A stretch of DNA of 64,000 nucleotides from Seramator thermalis (GTDB taxonomy: Bacteria > Bacteroidota > Bacteroidia > Bacteroidales > Dysgonomonadaceae). Shown here in pieces: positions 1 through 9,834 of the stretch. Where the stretch lies: assembly GCF_004138125.1 (NCBI RefSeq), contig NZ_RXHS01000001.1, forward strand, positions 186,001 through 250,000, read 5' to 3'. The notes under the pieces are model-generated. The model was given only the letters and a program-made list of their open reading frames with translations. It did no database searches and was not told where the DNA came from. Position 1 is the stretch's first letter. Every line of letters starts with the position of its first letter. Made by a program: the position numbers and the translations under genes.

Positions 1-2893
1 ATATCTCGAACAAGAAGTGAATACATCCGGCAAAAATACCCTAAACATTACCCTAGTAGAGGATACACAAACGTTAGAGGAAGTTGTTGTTGTGGGGTAT
101 GGGACGCAAAAAAAAATTAACCTGACAGGTTCAATTTCATCCGTAAGAACAGAAAACATACAGACTGCAACCCATTCAAGTCTTGCCCAAAAACTACAAG
201 GAAAAGTAGCTGGCTTAAATATCCGTCAAAATTCCGGACAACCGGGACAATTTGACAATAATATACAAATTCGTGGTTTTGGAAATCCATTGTATGTTAT
301 TGATGGTGTCATCAGGAATGATGCCGGGGCGTTTCAAAAATTAAATCCTGAAGATATTGAAAGTATAAGTGTACTTAAGGATGCTTCTGCAGCAATTTAT
401 GGCATCGGAGCTGCAAATGGAGTAATTATTGTTACAACAAACCAAGGTACTAAAGGCAAAACAACATTTAATTATTCAGCAGTAGTAGGAACATCTGCTA
501 TTACTGATCGTGTCAGGCAAGCGACAGCGGCTGAGTATACAATGATGCTAAACGAAGCTGCACTATATTCTAACCCAGGTAGAATTTCTTCACCTGCTTT
601 TGAACGAGAAGAGTTACAAAAATGGCAGGACGGAACCCTTCCAGGTTATGAAGGCACTGACTGGTGGAAATTAACAATGAAGGATTTCTCAACTCAAACT
701 CAACATAATCTATCAGCTAACGGAGGAAATGAAAATGTAACCTATTATATAGGGTTGGAATATGTTAAAGATAATGGAATGTTACAAAGCGGTGATCTGG
801 GCTATGACCGTGCTAATTTAAGGAGTAATGTTACCGCCAACCTAACAAAAGATCTTCGTGTGCGGGTAAACATTGCTGGTTTATATGATAAAGCATATCA
901 ACCAGGGGAAAGTTTTCAACAGATTGCTAGAAATACAATTGTAACTCTACCTACAGAATATCCATATGCAAATAACAATCCGTTATATCCTGCCACCACC
1001 AACCTTGGAGTTACTCCATTGGCAGCATCGCAAAGAGAATTGACAGGTTTCAATGAGAATGAAAATAGAAATTTACAATCAAGTCTTGAGTTGAAATACA
1101 CTGTTCCTTTTCTTAAAAATTTAGTTATAACAGGTCTTGGATCGTATGATCAAGGAACTTACTTAAATAAAAATCTTTATAAAGCATTTTATACATATAC
1201 GTATAATGCTGAAACAGATACTTACAATCCCATCTTTCGCCGACCCGATCAGAATCTTTATAACCAGTCTACTGTTAATAACACTTATATGCTGCGTATC
1301 GGCGCAGATTATAACATAGTAATTGGGGCGGATCATGATGTCAAATTAATGCTGGTTGCTGAACAGTACAAAGGTTGGCTTCGTGGGCTGGAAGGCAGAA
1401 GATACTATGGAGATTTTTTTACAAACGATCAGCTTCGTTTTGCCAATGAAGCTAACCAAACGACCAATGGGTGGGAGGATCAAAATGCAAGGATCAGTTA
1501 TATTGGAAGGTTAAATTATGCTTTTGCTCAAAAGTATCTGATTGATTTCGCATTTAACTACAACGGCTCTTATCGTTACCATCCAGACAATCGATTTGGC
1601 TTCTTCCCAGTTGTCTCCGGCGCATGGAGAATATCTGAGGAAAATTTTTTAAAAAACAATGACGTTATTTCAAATTTAAAATTACGTGCCTCCTATGGTG
1701 TATTGGGAACAGATGCGGGAAATCCTTTTCAATACTTGCCCGGTTTCACATTTGGAGGACCCAGTTTTTGGGAATTTACAAACGGAACTCAGTTAAATGG
1801 ACTTCAATCTCCTGCGCTTACGAATAACTTATTATCGTGGTTAACTAATGAAACTACCGATATAGGTTTTGATCTGAGCTTATGGAATGGAAAACTAGAT
1901 GTGACTTTTGATGTGTACAACAGGGAACAAAAGGGACTATTAGCTACACGGGCAGTATCTTTACCAAATACATTTGGAACAACCCTTCCACAGGAAAACC
2001 TGAATAGCAATCGTCAAACTGGTTTTGACTTGGAACTTGGACACAGGAACAACATCAACGGATTTAACTATGAAATCCGTGGGAATATGAACTGGGCCCG
2101 GACAATGATACGCCATAGAGAACGGGGCCCTTTTCAAAGCCAATACGACAGATGGTTAAGTAATGATGCACCGAACAGATGGACAAACTTTGTCCGCGGA
2201 TATCAAACGGACGGTCAATTTACAAGCTTTGAAGAAATAAATAATTCTCCTCTTCAGCAATTTCAATCTATCAGAGAATTACCGGGAGACTACAGATTTA
2301 AAGACAGAAACAATGATGGGATTATTAATAATAACGATGGCGTAGTTCCTTATAAATTTGGCGCCACTCCGTTATTAAATTTTGGGTTGATGCTTAATCT
2401 TAATTGGAAAGGTTTTGATGCAGCAATACTGTTTCAGGGGGCAAGTGGATATACTGTGAGATATACTGAAACACTTGCCGAGTGGTTTTGGTTTTCAGGT
2501 AGCTTGCCAGCATATTTTATGGATAGGTGGCATCAGGCCGATCCATATGATATAAATAGTGAATGGATACCTGGGAAGTGGCCTGCTCCCAGGCCTAATG
2601 CAACCCAAACTATGCAAAAAGAGGTGGAGAGTGATTTATGGAGAAGAGACGCAACGTATGTCAGATTGAAGAATCTGGAAATCGGATATACTTTTAAACC
2701 TGAGATATTGGAACTAATAAAGGTTCAGCGTCTTCGTGTATATACAAACGCCTTTAATCTTTTAACCTGGACTAAAGATCCGTTAGTAAAAAAATTAGAT
2801 CCGGAGAAAACTGCAGGCCCTGGTACAGCCACATATGGTCACAATTATCCTTTGACCAAGAATTTTAACATTGGTCTAAATGTGACATTTTAG
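1..2893 (+). CDS. SusC/RagA-family TonB-dependent outer-membrane receptor (5' end cut by window)
   Basis: Outer-membrane beta-barrel that imports oligosaccharides with its SusD partner, powered by TonB. The reading frame is open from base 2, so the GTG at 17 is not the true start; the signal peptide and most of the carboxypeptidase-regulatory-like domain lie outside the window. Visible are the TonB-box region (EEVVVVGYGTQKK), the plug (LQGKVAGLNIRQNSGQPG, then GFGNPLYVIDGV and EDIESISVLKDASAAIYG) and a long barrel ending in an aromatic residue (GLNVTF), as outer-membrane barrels do. SusD follows after 24 bases, the standard SusC-SusD pair. Substrate cannot be read from the receptor itself; the downstream enzymes suggest a pectic or similar plant glycan. 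Confidence 0.95.
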   Translation, partial: YLEQEVNTSGKNTLNITLVEDTQTLEEVVVVGYGTQKKINLTGSISSVRTENIQTATHSSLAQKLQGKVAGLNIRQNSGQPGQFDNNIQIRGFGNPLYVIDGVIRNDAGAFQKLNPEDIESISVLKDASAAIYGIGAANGVIIVTTNQGTKGKTTFNYSAVVGTSAITDRVRQATAAEYTMMLNEAALYSNPGRISSPAFEREELQKWQDGTLPGYEGTDWWKLTMKDFSTQTQHNLSANGGNENVTYYIGLEYVKDNGMLQSGDLGYDRANLRSNVTANLTKDLRVRVNIAGLYDKAYQPGESFQQIARNTIVTLPTEYPYANNNPLYPATTNLGVTPLAASQRELTGFNENENRNLQSSLELKYTVPFLKNLVITGLGSYDQGTYLNKNLYKAFYTYTYNAETDTYNPIFRRPDQNLYNQSTVNNTYMLRIGADYNIVIGADHDVKLMLVAEQYKGWLRGLEGRRYYGDFFTNDQLRFANEANQTTNGWEDQNARISYIGRLNYAFAQKYLIDFAFNYNGSYRYHPDNRFGFFPVVSGAWRISEENFLKNNDVISNLKLRASYGVLGTDAGNPFQYLPGFTFGGPSFWEFTNGTQLNGLQSPALTNNLLSWLTNETTDIGFDLSLWNGKLDVTFDVYNREQKGLLATRAVSLPNTFGTTLPQENLNSNRQTGFDLELGHRNNINGFNYEIRGNMNWARTMIRHRERGPFQSQYDRWLSNDAPNRWTNFVRGYQTDGQFTSFEEINNSPLQQFQSIRELPGDYRFKDRNNDGIINNNDGVVPYKFGATPLLNFGLMLNLNWKGFDAAILFQGASGYTVRYTETLAEWFWFSGSLPAYFMDRWHQADPYDINSEWIPGKWPAPRPNATQTMQKEVESDLWRRDATYVRLKNLEIGYTFKPEILELIKVQRLRVYTNAFNLLTWTKDPLVKKLDPEKTAGPGTATYGHNYPLTKNFNIGLNVTF

Positions 2894-2917
2894 TGAATTA
2901 TTAAAAAATTTATAAGT

Positions 2918-4834
2918 ATGAAAACTTTAAAATATATAACATCAGCTTTACTTTTAGTAACTCTATTGATAGCATCTGGGTGCAATGATGTTCTGGACTT
3001 GCAACCTCAAGATAAAATGCCCATAGAAAATGTACTTAGTGATCCAAATGGCCTAAAACTTTACTTAGCAAATTTGTATTACCAAATGCCTGTTGAAGAT
3101 TTCCGTTATGGTGAAGAAGGTTGGCATTCCAATACAAATGGTGGGAGAAACAGGGCAATGTACACGGATGAAGCGATACATACCGAATGGATAGGTAATT
3201 ATGGTGTGGCGACTAGTTATGCGGCTCCTCATTACTGGGAACAAGGTTATCGCTTGATAAGAGATGTCCATTTATTATTAGATGCGATACCCACATTAGA
3301 AGTGACAGACCAGATTAAAGATTACATGACGGGAGAAGCTCTTTTCATCCGGGCTTATGCTTATTTTGGGTTAGCTATGCGTTATGGCGGTTTACCATTA
3401 ATAAAAGAAAGCCAGAAATATGATCCCAATGATCTGGAGTCTCTCAAAGTACCGAGAAGTACCGAGAAGGAAACATTTGAATTTATATTGGATGAACTGG
3501 ATGCGGCAACAGAAAAATTACCTGATTCCTGGGGAGAAGAAGAAGGAAGAAGAGCCAGTAAAATGGTTGCGCAGGCACTTAAATCAAGGGTCGGGCTTTA
3601 TGCCGGTTCTTTGGCCAAATACTGGCATTTAGCACCTTTACAGGGAGAAGCAGTTGATAAAAAGTTAGTGGGTATGGTTCCTAGTGATGCAGAAGCATTC
3701 TTTGCTGCTTCCATAGCAGCATCTGAAACAGTAATAAATTCAGGTAAATATTCATTGTATGCACCCACGCCAAGTACACCTGAAGAAGCAACTGAAAATT
3801 ATATTAAAATGTTTCAGGATCCCAATATTGCCCCAATGGAAGCTATATTTATCCGCGGGTTTAATGTTGTAGGAAGAGGGCATAACTATGATTTCTGGTT
3901 CAGTCCTGCTCAGGTAAGAGCTGGAGCCCCATATCCGGGGCGTATGAATCCACTGGTTGAAATGGTTGATCTTTTTGAGGAATATTCTCATCCAGGGGAG
4001 CCGGCCCCAATTATTACCACTACCGATCCCAATGACGTGGATGATTATAATGGATATAATCCATCAAAAACTTATCTGCATTTTGACGAACCTTTGGATC
4101 CTTTCAGGGACAAAGATGCCAGGTTGCACGCTTATACTGTCCTCCCGGGTAGTATAATGAGAGGTGTTAAGATTGTAATACAGGCCGGTTTAATTATGCC
4201 GGACGGTACCCCACAGATAAGAACAGGGATCCCTTCAGAGGGAATAACCCTTAATGGAGTGACATATTGGCCATGGGGAGCACAAAATCCGGATGATTAT
4301 TCGGGATTTAATTCCAATTCCAGTGTGGCCAGCAGAAACACCAAAACCGGATATTCAATGCGAAAATTTCTTCAGGAAAGAGGTACTGCACAAAGGGATG
4401 CTGGAACTTCTGATTGGATGGATATAAGGTATGCCGAAGTTTTATTAAATTATGCAGAAGCTGTTATTGAAAGCGGACTGGGGGATGTTGATAAAGCTAC
4501 AAAAGCGTTGAATGATATAAGAAGACGTGCTGCTTTTATGGCCCCGGTTCCACTTACACAAGAGAATATATTCCGTGAGAGGAGGGTCGAACTCCTTTTT
4601 GAAAATAAAAGGGATGCAGACATGAAAAGGAGAAGGGAACACCATGTATATTTTAATAATCGGTTGGCATGGGCAATGCTGCCGGTATTAGATCTTAGCG
4701 TAAGTCCCCCCAAGTACATTTTTGTAAGAGATCTCCTTCATGCAGCAGTTGAAAGACCATTTCCAATTAACTGGTATTACTATCCAATCCCAGGTATTGA
4801 AGCTAACGGTTTGATTCAAAATCCAACGGGTTAA
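2918..4834 (+). CDS. SusD/RagB-family glycan-binding lipoprotein
   Basis: Surface lipoprotein that caps the SusC barrel and binds the glycan. The N-terminus has a lipoprotein signal with lipobox ASGC (Cys22), followed by the typical SusD opening NDVLDLQPQDKMP. The TPR-like motifs are recognisable (GEALFIRAYAYFGLAMRYGG; RYAEVLLNYAEAV; FRERRVELLFENKRDADMKR) and the C-terminus ends with the usual YYYPIPGIEANGLIQNPTG. At 638 residues it is within the normal range. It lies directly after SusC with AT-rich spacing. Nothing looks broken. Confidence 0.95.
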   Translation: MKTLKYITSALLLVTLLIASGCNDVLDLQPQDKMPIENVLSDPNGLKLYLANLYYQMPVEDFRYGEEGWHSNTNGGRNRAMYTDEAIHTEWIGNYGVATSYAAPHYWEQGYRLIRDVHLLLDAIPTLEVTDQIKDYMTGEALFIRAYAYFGLAMRYGGLPLIKESQKYDPNDLESLKVPRSTEKETFEFILDELDAATEKLPDSWGEEEGRRASKMVAQALKSRVGLYAGSLAKYWHLAPLQGEAVDKKLVGMVPSDAEAFFAASIAASETVINSGKYSLYAPTPSTPEEATENYIKMFQDPNIAPMEAIFIRGFNVVGRGHNYDFWFSPAQVRAGAPYPGRMNPLVEMVDLFEEYSHPGEPAPIITTTDPNDVDDYNGYNPSKTYLHFDEPLDPFRDKDARLHAYTVLPGSIMRGVKIVIQAGLIMPDGTPQIRTGIPSEGITLNGVTYWPWGAQNPDDYSGFNSNSSVASRNTKTGYSMRKFLQERGTAQRDAGTSDWMDIRYAEVLLNYAEAVIESGLGDVDKATKALNDIRRRAAFMAPVPLTQENIFRERRVELLFENKRDADMKRRREHHVYFNNRLAWAMLPVLDLSVSPPKYIFVRDLLHAAVERPFPINWYYYPIPGIEANGLIQNPTG

Positions 4835-5022
4835 ATGAAACGAGTTTATAAAAATTTTCTGAGTAAGTACAGAACACTTAATAGTTTTAATTATTTTCAA
4901 TAGTAAGGGTTTTGAATATCAATAGATATAGTAGTAGGATAATGCAAACTAATTGAGATCTGATACTAACATCAACAGAATTTTATAAAGGAAATGAATT
5001 TTAAAATTAAAAATTAAAAATT

Positions 5023-5715
5023 ATGAATAGTTTAAAATATATTATGTTTTTTATCGTGCTGGCTTTAGTATATTCTTGTGAAATAGATAATTATGATGCT
5101 CCCAGTGCAGAATTGTTTGGTACCTTTATTGATGCGGAAACCAATGAACCTGTTCAGAGTGAAATTGTGCAAGGTACTGTAATTCAAATTATTGAACATG
5201 GGTGGGTGTCAGGCCAAACAAATATAACACAAACGCTTGTTGTTAAACACGATGGTACTTATCGGAACAGTATGATTTTTCCAGGTGAATATAAGATTAG
5301 TGCAGTACAGGGAAATTTTCAACCAATAGCTCCTATAGACACTTTCGAAATCAAAGGAAGTACCAAACTTGATTTTTTAGTAATTCCCTATTTAAGAATC
5401 AAAGATGCTTCGATTGTTCGAAATGGAAATATTGTTACAGCTACGTTTAAAGTTGAAAAAACAACCGGCGATAATATTGCCCGTATTGGATTATTTTCAC
5501 ATCCTAATATAGCTGTAGGCGCCAATACAAGTCTTGTAATGTCGCAAAGTACAGCAGATTTAAATTCCGATCCGGACAAAATTCATACCCTTCAGATCGA
5601 TTTAAATAATCCTTATTTTATAGCCGGAAGGTCGTATTATTTTCGTATAGGAGCTTTAAGTAGTGCATCTGGAGCAAGGTTTAACTACGCACCGGCCATT
5701 AATATAACCATTTAG
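5023..5715 (+). CDS. DUF3823-family lipoprotein of the PUL
   Basis: Small lipoprotein (230 aa) with signal peptide and lipobox-like VYSC (Cys19). DUF3823 proteins regularly sit third behind SusC/SusD and are thought to be surface glycan-binding accessory proteins, comparable in position to SusE/SusF; that role is inference. The N-terminal part (SAELFGTFIDAETNEPVQSE) resembles a prealbumin/CNA-B-like beta fold, followed by a second beta-rich half. A 188-base spacer separates it from SusD and a 288-base spacer follows, so it may sit at the end of a SusC-SusD-DUF3823 transcript. Confidence 0.82.
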   Translation: MNSLKYIMFFIVLALVYSCEIDNYDAPSAELFGTFIDAETNEPVQSEIVQGTVIQIIEHGWVSGQTNITQTLVVKHDGTYRNSMIFPGEYKISAVQGNFQPIAPIDTFEIKGSTKLDFLVIPYLRIKDASIVRNGNIVTATFKVEKTTGDNIARIGLFSHPNIAVGANTSLVMSQSTADLNSDPDKIHTLQIDLNNPYFIAGRSYYFRIGALSSASGARFNYAPAINITI

Positions 5716-6003
5716 TAATTTTTATTAAGCGGGGTTGTCTTGGAAAAATTTTTATGAATATTTTTATGAGGCGGCCTCGTTTATATCTTTTTTCAATCTT
5801 TTGCCACTTAATTGTAATTTGAAATGTATGGAGATTTAATCCATACAAAAATCAGGTCTTATGTCTTAATGTATTTGGATATAATATCCGGTAATATTAA
5901 GGAAATTAAAAGATTATGTAATAAAAATATGATTTTAATGAACGATATTGGTGAATGGTTGAAACCCTCTATTTATAAATAAATCTATATTAATTTAAAA
6001 AAG

Positions 6004-7428
6004 ATGAAAAATATGTCTATATTCTTCTTGGTCTTTATTTCAATTTTGCCTAATTCAGATGTTTTCTCTCAGAGATTATTTGTAACATTGGGGAAAACTA
6101 TAATAGAAACAGAAACTACCGAACCATTTTTATGGATTGGGGATACTGCCTGGGAATTATTTAATGATTTAACCAAAGAAGAAGTAGTTTCTTACCTTGA
6201 TAACCGGGAAGAGAAAGGCTTTACGGTTATACAGGCAACAATTATGATGGGTGGATTTAATCAAAGGAATGCCTATGGTGATTCCATTTTTTTAAATATG
6301 GACCCAACACGGCCAAATGAAAAATATTTTGAATATGTGGATTTTGTTGTAGATGAAGCAGAAAGGAGGGGGATGTATATGGGGTTACTCCCAACATGGG
6401 CAAATAATGTGGTTGACCGTAATGGGAGAGGTGCTAATTTTAACGTTGAGAATGCTTTTAACTATGGCAAATTCCTTTCCGAAAGATATAAAGATAAACC
6501 TGTCATTTGGATATTGGGTGGAGACAGGAATGTCCAAACTGACCAGGAATATTTGATTTGGAAAGCAATGGGCAAAGGCTTGCAATCGGGAGTTGGTGGC
6601 AAAAATTTGATTTCTTATCATCCCACTGCTCCGATTTCTTCTCATTTTTGGTTTCATAATGAACCTTGGCTTTCATTTAATATTATCCAAAGTGGCCATT
6701 TCAAAAAATTTCAAACAGAGATTTATGAATTTGGAATGGTATTTCAACAACTTATCCCCATAAAACCATGGGTAAATGCCGAACCTGCTTATGAAGATAT
6801 TCCAGTATTGTTTTGGCACTTCGATGATTATTCACAATTTGGGAAAAAGAAGGAGGATGTAATTGGTGAAGATGGATTAATCAAAGACAAGGATTTTTTC
6901 CAGCATGGCTTTTTTGATGATTATGATATTCGAATAGAAGCTTATTGGACCTTCTTCTCGGGCGGGGCAGGCTATACCTATGGGAATAATGCAATCTGGC
7001 AAATGTATAAACCGGGAACAAGGTATGCTGTCCCCTGTCTGAACTTCTGGGATGAGGCATTGGATCGTCCGGGTGCTGAGGATATGAGACATGTGAAAAA
7101 GCTTTTCACCCGATTTCCCTTGGGAAGTTTTCATGTGGATCAATCAGTTATCTATGGTACTAATTTTTTAGATGAGGATAATATCCGTGCAATTGTTGCT
7201 AATGATAAGTCTTTTATCTTATTGTACCTGAATAAGGGACAAGAGGTTAGTGTAAACTTAAGTAAATTGGTCGGTTCAGGAACAGCCTCTTGGTATAATC
7301 CGCGTGAAGGAACAATAGATGAAATAGGATTCGTTGAAAATAAAGGAATCCGTTTATTTGATCCACCGGGTGAATTTGGACAACATGGTAACGACTGGAT
7401 TTTGATTTTAGAAGCTGCCCAAATGTAA
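6004..7428 (+). CDS. GH140-like (DUF4038, apiosidase-type) glycoside hydrolase
   Basis: Predicted secreted TIM-barrel glycosidase, 474 aa, with a signal peptide ending near VFSQ. The DUF4038 barrel is clear: FLWIGDTAWELFNDLTKEE near the N-terminus, WILGGDRNVQTD, and WVNAEPAYED, which hold the likely catalytic acidic residues. A C-terminal beta domain corresponds to the putative collagen-binding domain that normally follows DUF4038. Characterised GH140 members release apiose-linked side chains of rhamnogalacturonan II; other DUF4038 proteins have different or unknown substrates, so apiosidase activity is a family-level guess. Its place behind SusC/SusD/DUF3823 supports a glycan-degrading role. 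Confidence 0.75.
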   Translation: MKNMSIFFLVFISILPNSDVFSQRLFVTLGKTIIETETTEPFLWIGDTAWELFNDLTKEEVVSYLDNREEKGFTVIQATIMMGGFNQRNAYGDSIFLNMDPTRPNEKYFEYVDFVVDEAERRGMYMGLLPTWANNVVDRNGRGANFNVENAFNYGKFLSERYKDKPVIWILGGDRNVQTDQEYLIWKAMGKGLQSGVGGKNLISYHPTAPISSHFWFHNEPWLSFNIIQSGHFKKFQTEIYEFGMVFQQLIPIKPWVNAEPAYEDIPVLFWHFDDYSQFGKKKEDVIGEDGLIKDKDFFQHGFFDDYDIRIEAYWTFFSGGAGYTYGNNAIWQMYKPGTRYAVPCLNFWDEALDRPGAEDMRHVKKLFTRFPLGSFHVDQSVIYGTNFLDEDNIRAIVANDKSFILLYLNKGQEVSVNLSKLVGSGTASWYNPREGTIDEIGFVENKGIRLFDPPGEFGQHGNDWILILEAAQM

Positions 7429-7469
7429 ATCATTTAAATTTCAGCCCACAAAAAAATATCCCGTATGTT

Positions 7470-8918
7470 ATGATGAAAAGACATATTTTTTGGCCCATTT
7501 TTATACTTTTATCCATATGTTGCGCCGACTTATGTTTAGCCGGTACTTTTCAACCAGAACAAATAAGCGACACTGCGGCGGTTTATAACATCAAAGAGTT
7601 TGGCGCTGTTGGAGATGGTGTTACAATTAATACCGAACCGATCAACCGCGCAATTGATGCCTGTGCTTCGAGCGGGGGCGGCACCATACTGGTGCCCGAG
7701 GGAAAGTTTGTTACCGGCACAATTTTGCTTCAAAGCAATGTTACGTTGTATCTTGAAAATAATGCCACTATCGTTGGAACAAACGATACCAGGCTGTACA
7801 AAAGTTTCAACTTTAGGAAGGAGAACCCGGACCGCCCTATTCATTTGCCTATCAAAGGTAATTCAGTATGGTCCCGTTCGTTGATCCTGGTTGACAATGT
7901 GCAGAATGTTACCATCACCGGTACCGGTACAATTGACGGGGGCACAGTCATCGATAAGCAGGGTGAAGAAGGATTCCGGGGGCCGCATGGCATCCTGATT
8001 GGGGAATCGTCAAATGTGAAAATATCCGGTGTGAGGATTTCAAGGTCAGGAAATTACAATATTCTGGGAGCAAATATTGAAGATGTTGAATTAAGCAACC
8101 TGACGATAACAGAAGGATCGGACGGCATTCATATCAGGGGTGGTAAAAATATACAGATCGAAAATTGTAAAATTTATACCAGTGATGATGCAATCGCAGG
8201 AGGATATTGGGAAAATGTGCAAATTTCAGAATGCCTGATCAACAGTTCATGTAATGGTGTGCGGTTAATTTTGCCGGCAACCAATCTTGAAATTAAAGAT
8301 TGTGAAATATCAGGGCCCGGGGTTTTTGGACACAGGCGGGGCTCATTAAACAATCCGCTGGTTACCAACTCGCTGACGGGAATCATCATGCAGCCAGGAG
8401 CCTGGGGGATCGGTCACGGAAACCTGGAGCAGATATTTATTCACGACATTCGGATCAGAGATGTTCAAACGGCTTTGACCATCGTACTAAACGAAGGTAA
8501 CAATGGAAATGATATCCGGGTGGAAAATGTGACAGCGACCGGAATTTACCGGAATGCTTGTTCGGTAGAGGCCTGGCCCGAAGGAAGCCGGTTTAAAAAT
8601 GTCTTGTTCAAAAATGTGTCGATAGCCTATCATGTTAATGACAAAGACATTTTAACTACAACTGCGTTCGACAGGCCTCGGACTGAATCAAGACCACTTC
8701 CGTTTTGGGGATTTTATGTGCGTAACGTTAAGAATATAACATTTGAAAACGTGCGTTTGGATTATACTGGAAACGAGGTGAGACCTATGATGGGGTTTGA
8801 TAAAGTGGATAGCGTATTTTTAGATGGAATGTCGTACCGCGTTGTGCCGGGAGTGGAAGCGATAAGGTATTCCGGGTATACAAAAGTTAGAAATCTGAAT
8901 TCCAAACCATTTAACTGA
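7470..8918 (+). CDS. GH28-like right-handed beta-helix glycosidase (polygalacturonase family)
   Basis: Secreted beta-helix protein of 482 aa with an N-terminal signal (cleavage around CLAG). The opening YNIKEFGAVGDGVTINTEP is the hallmark of pectate-lyase/GH28 proteins, followed by helical-coil repeats such as NVTITGTGTIDGG and GSDGIHIRGGKNIQIENC, and TSDDAIAGG with paired Asp. The canonical GH28 GHG motif is not clearly in its usual place, so the linkage cut may differ from polygalacturonan. It starts 41 bases after the GH140-like gene and is only 5 bases from the next gene, suggesting co-transcription. Confidence 0.75.
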   Translation: MMKRHIFWPIFILLSICCADLCLAGTFQPEQISDTAAVYNIKEFGAVGDGVTINTEPINRAIDACASSGGGTILVPEGKFVTGTILLQSNVTLYLENNATIVGTNDTRLYKSFNFRKENPDRPIHLPIKGNSVWSRSLILVDNVQNVTITGTGTIDGGTVIDKQGEEGFRGPHGILIGESSNVKISGVRISRSGNYNILGANIEDVELSNLTITEGSDGIHIRGGKNIQIENCKIYTSDDAIAGGYWENVQISECLINSSCNGVRLILPATNLEIKDCEISGPGVFGHRRGSLNNPLVTNSLTGIIMQPGAWGIGHGNLEQIFIHDIRIRDVQTALTIVLNEGNNGNDIRVENVTATGIYRNACSVEAWPEGSRFKNVLFKNVSIAYHVNDKDILTTTAFDRPRTESRPLPFWGFYVRNVKNITFENVRLDYTGNEVRPMMGFDKVDSVFLDGMSYRVVPGVEAIRYSGYTKVRNLNSKPFN

Positions 8919-8923
8919 CGGGA

Positions 8924-9808
8924 ATGAAAAAAGGCATAAAAATAACTAAAATAGTACTTGCAGTGATTTTATCCTGTACAATATGCTCCTTTAGCAACCA
9001 AAAGGAGTGGATTCGTTTGCTTGACAAAGATTTGACCGCATGGGAAACCTACCTCAGTTACAGGCATCAAACCGGCTATAACGGTCAGGTTCCTCAAGAT
9101 GAAGAAGGAAAACCTTTAAAGCCAATAGGTTATAATAAGAAAGGACAAAATGTCTTTTCGGTAATTGAACAAGACGGTGTGCCGGTTCTAAGGATATCGG
9201 GTGAAATTTATGGTTGCGTTTTCACCAAACAGGAGTTTGAAAATTATCACCTGAAAATGAAGGTAAAATGGGGAACCAAAAAATGGGATCCGCGGCTGAA
9301 TGAACCCATGGACTCGGGGATACTATACCATTCGCAGGGAGAGGCCGGAGTGGATTACTGGCGGTCATGGATGTTGGCCCAGGAATTTCAGATTATGGAA
9401 GGCGGGTTTGGTGATTACTGGGCTATTGCCAATAGTGGCTCCCACATAAAGATAAAAGATCCCGGTAGCAGAAGCGATATGGGCATCTTTGATCCTGACG
9501 GAATTGATACTGCGATGGGGGCAGGTGGAAACAGGAGTGGGTTTGTTCAGCACAGCGCCGATTACGAAAAACCAGGAGAATGGAACGAGGTGGAGTTGAT
9601 CTGTTTTGAAGATAAAAGTATCCATATCATCAACGGCCATGCGGTGATGGCCCTTTCACAATCGGTTTACCGGGATGGTGAAACACTCAAACCGCTGGTT
9701 AAAGGTAAGATCCAATTACAAAGCGAGGCCGCAGAGGTTTTTTATAAGGATATTGAGATCAGGAGGATCAAACAAATACCTCATAAATTCAAGGCTCTTT
9801 TCCAATAA
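8924..9808 (+). CDS. DUF1080 (3-keto-disaccharide hydrolase-type) secreted protein
   Basis: 294-aa protein with an N-terminal signal and a concanavalin-like fold typical of DUF1080. Recognisable family segments are WIRLLDKDLTAWETYLS near the start, MDSGILYHSQGE in the middle, and GKIQLQSEAAEVFYKDIEIR at the end. Some DUF1080 proteins hydrolyse 3-keto-glycosides produced by sugar 3-dehydrogenases; many are only predicted glycan-binding or hydrolytic proteins. Translation starts 5 bases after the GH28-like gene, and the following beta-helix gene starts 26 bases later, so it is part of the same operon. Confidence 0.8.
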   Translation: MKKGIKITKIVLAVILSCTICSFSNQKEWIRLLDKDLTAWETYLSYRHQTGYNGQVPQDEEGKPLKPIGYNKKGQNVFSVIEQDGVPVLRISGEIYGCVFTKQEFENYHLKMKVKWGTKKWDPRLNEPMDSGILYHSQGEAGVDYWRSWMLAQEFQIMEGGFGDYWAIANSGSHIKIKDPGSRSDMGIFDPDGIDTAMGAGGNRSGFVQHSADYEKPGEWNEVELICFEDKSIHIINGHAVMALSQSVYRDGETLKPLVKGKIQLQSEAAEVFYKDIEIRRIKQIPHKFKALFQ

Positions 9809-9834
9809 ATCAATTAAACTGTTAAACTGTAGCT

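Noticed and set aside
17-60. GTG at base 17 as the start of the SusC gene
   Set aside because: The frame is open to the window edge and the carboxypeptidase-like domain is cut, so the true start is upstream.
5716-6003. Terminator after the DUF3823 gene (gaggcggcctc near 5768)
   Set aside because: The stem would be only four base pairs with a three-base loop, too weak to support.
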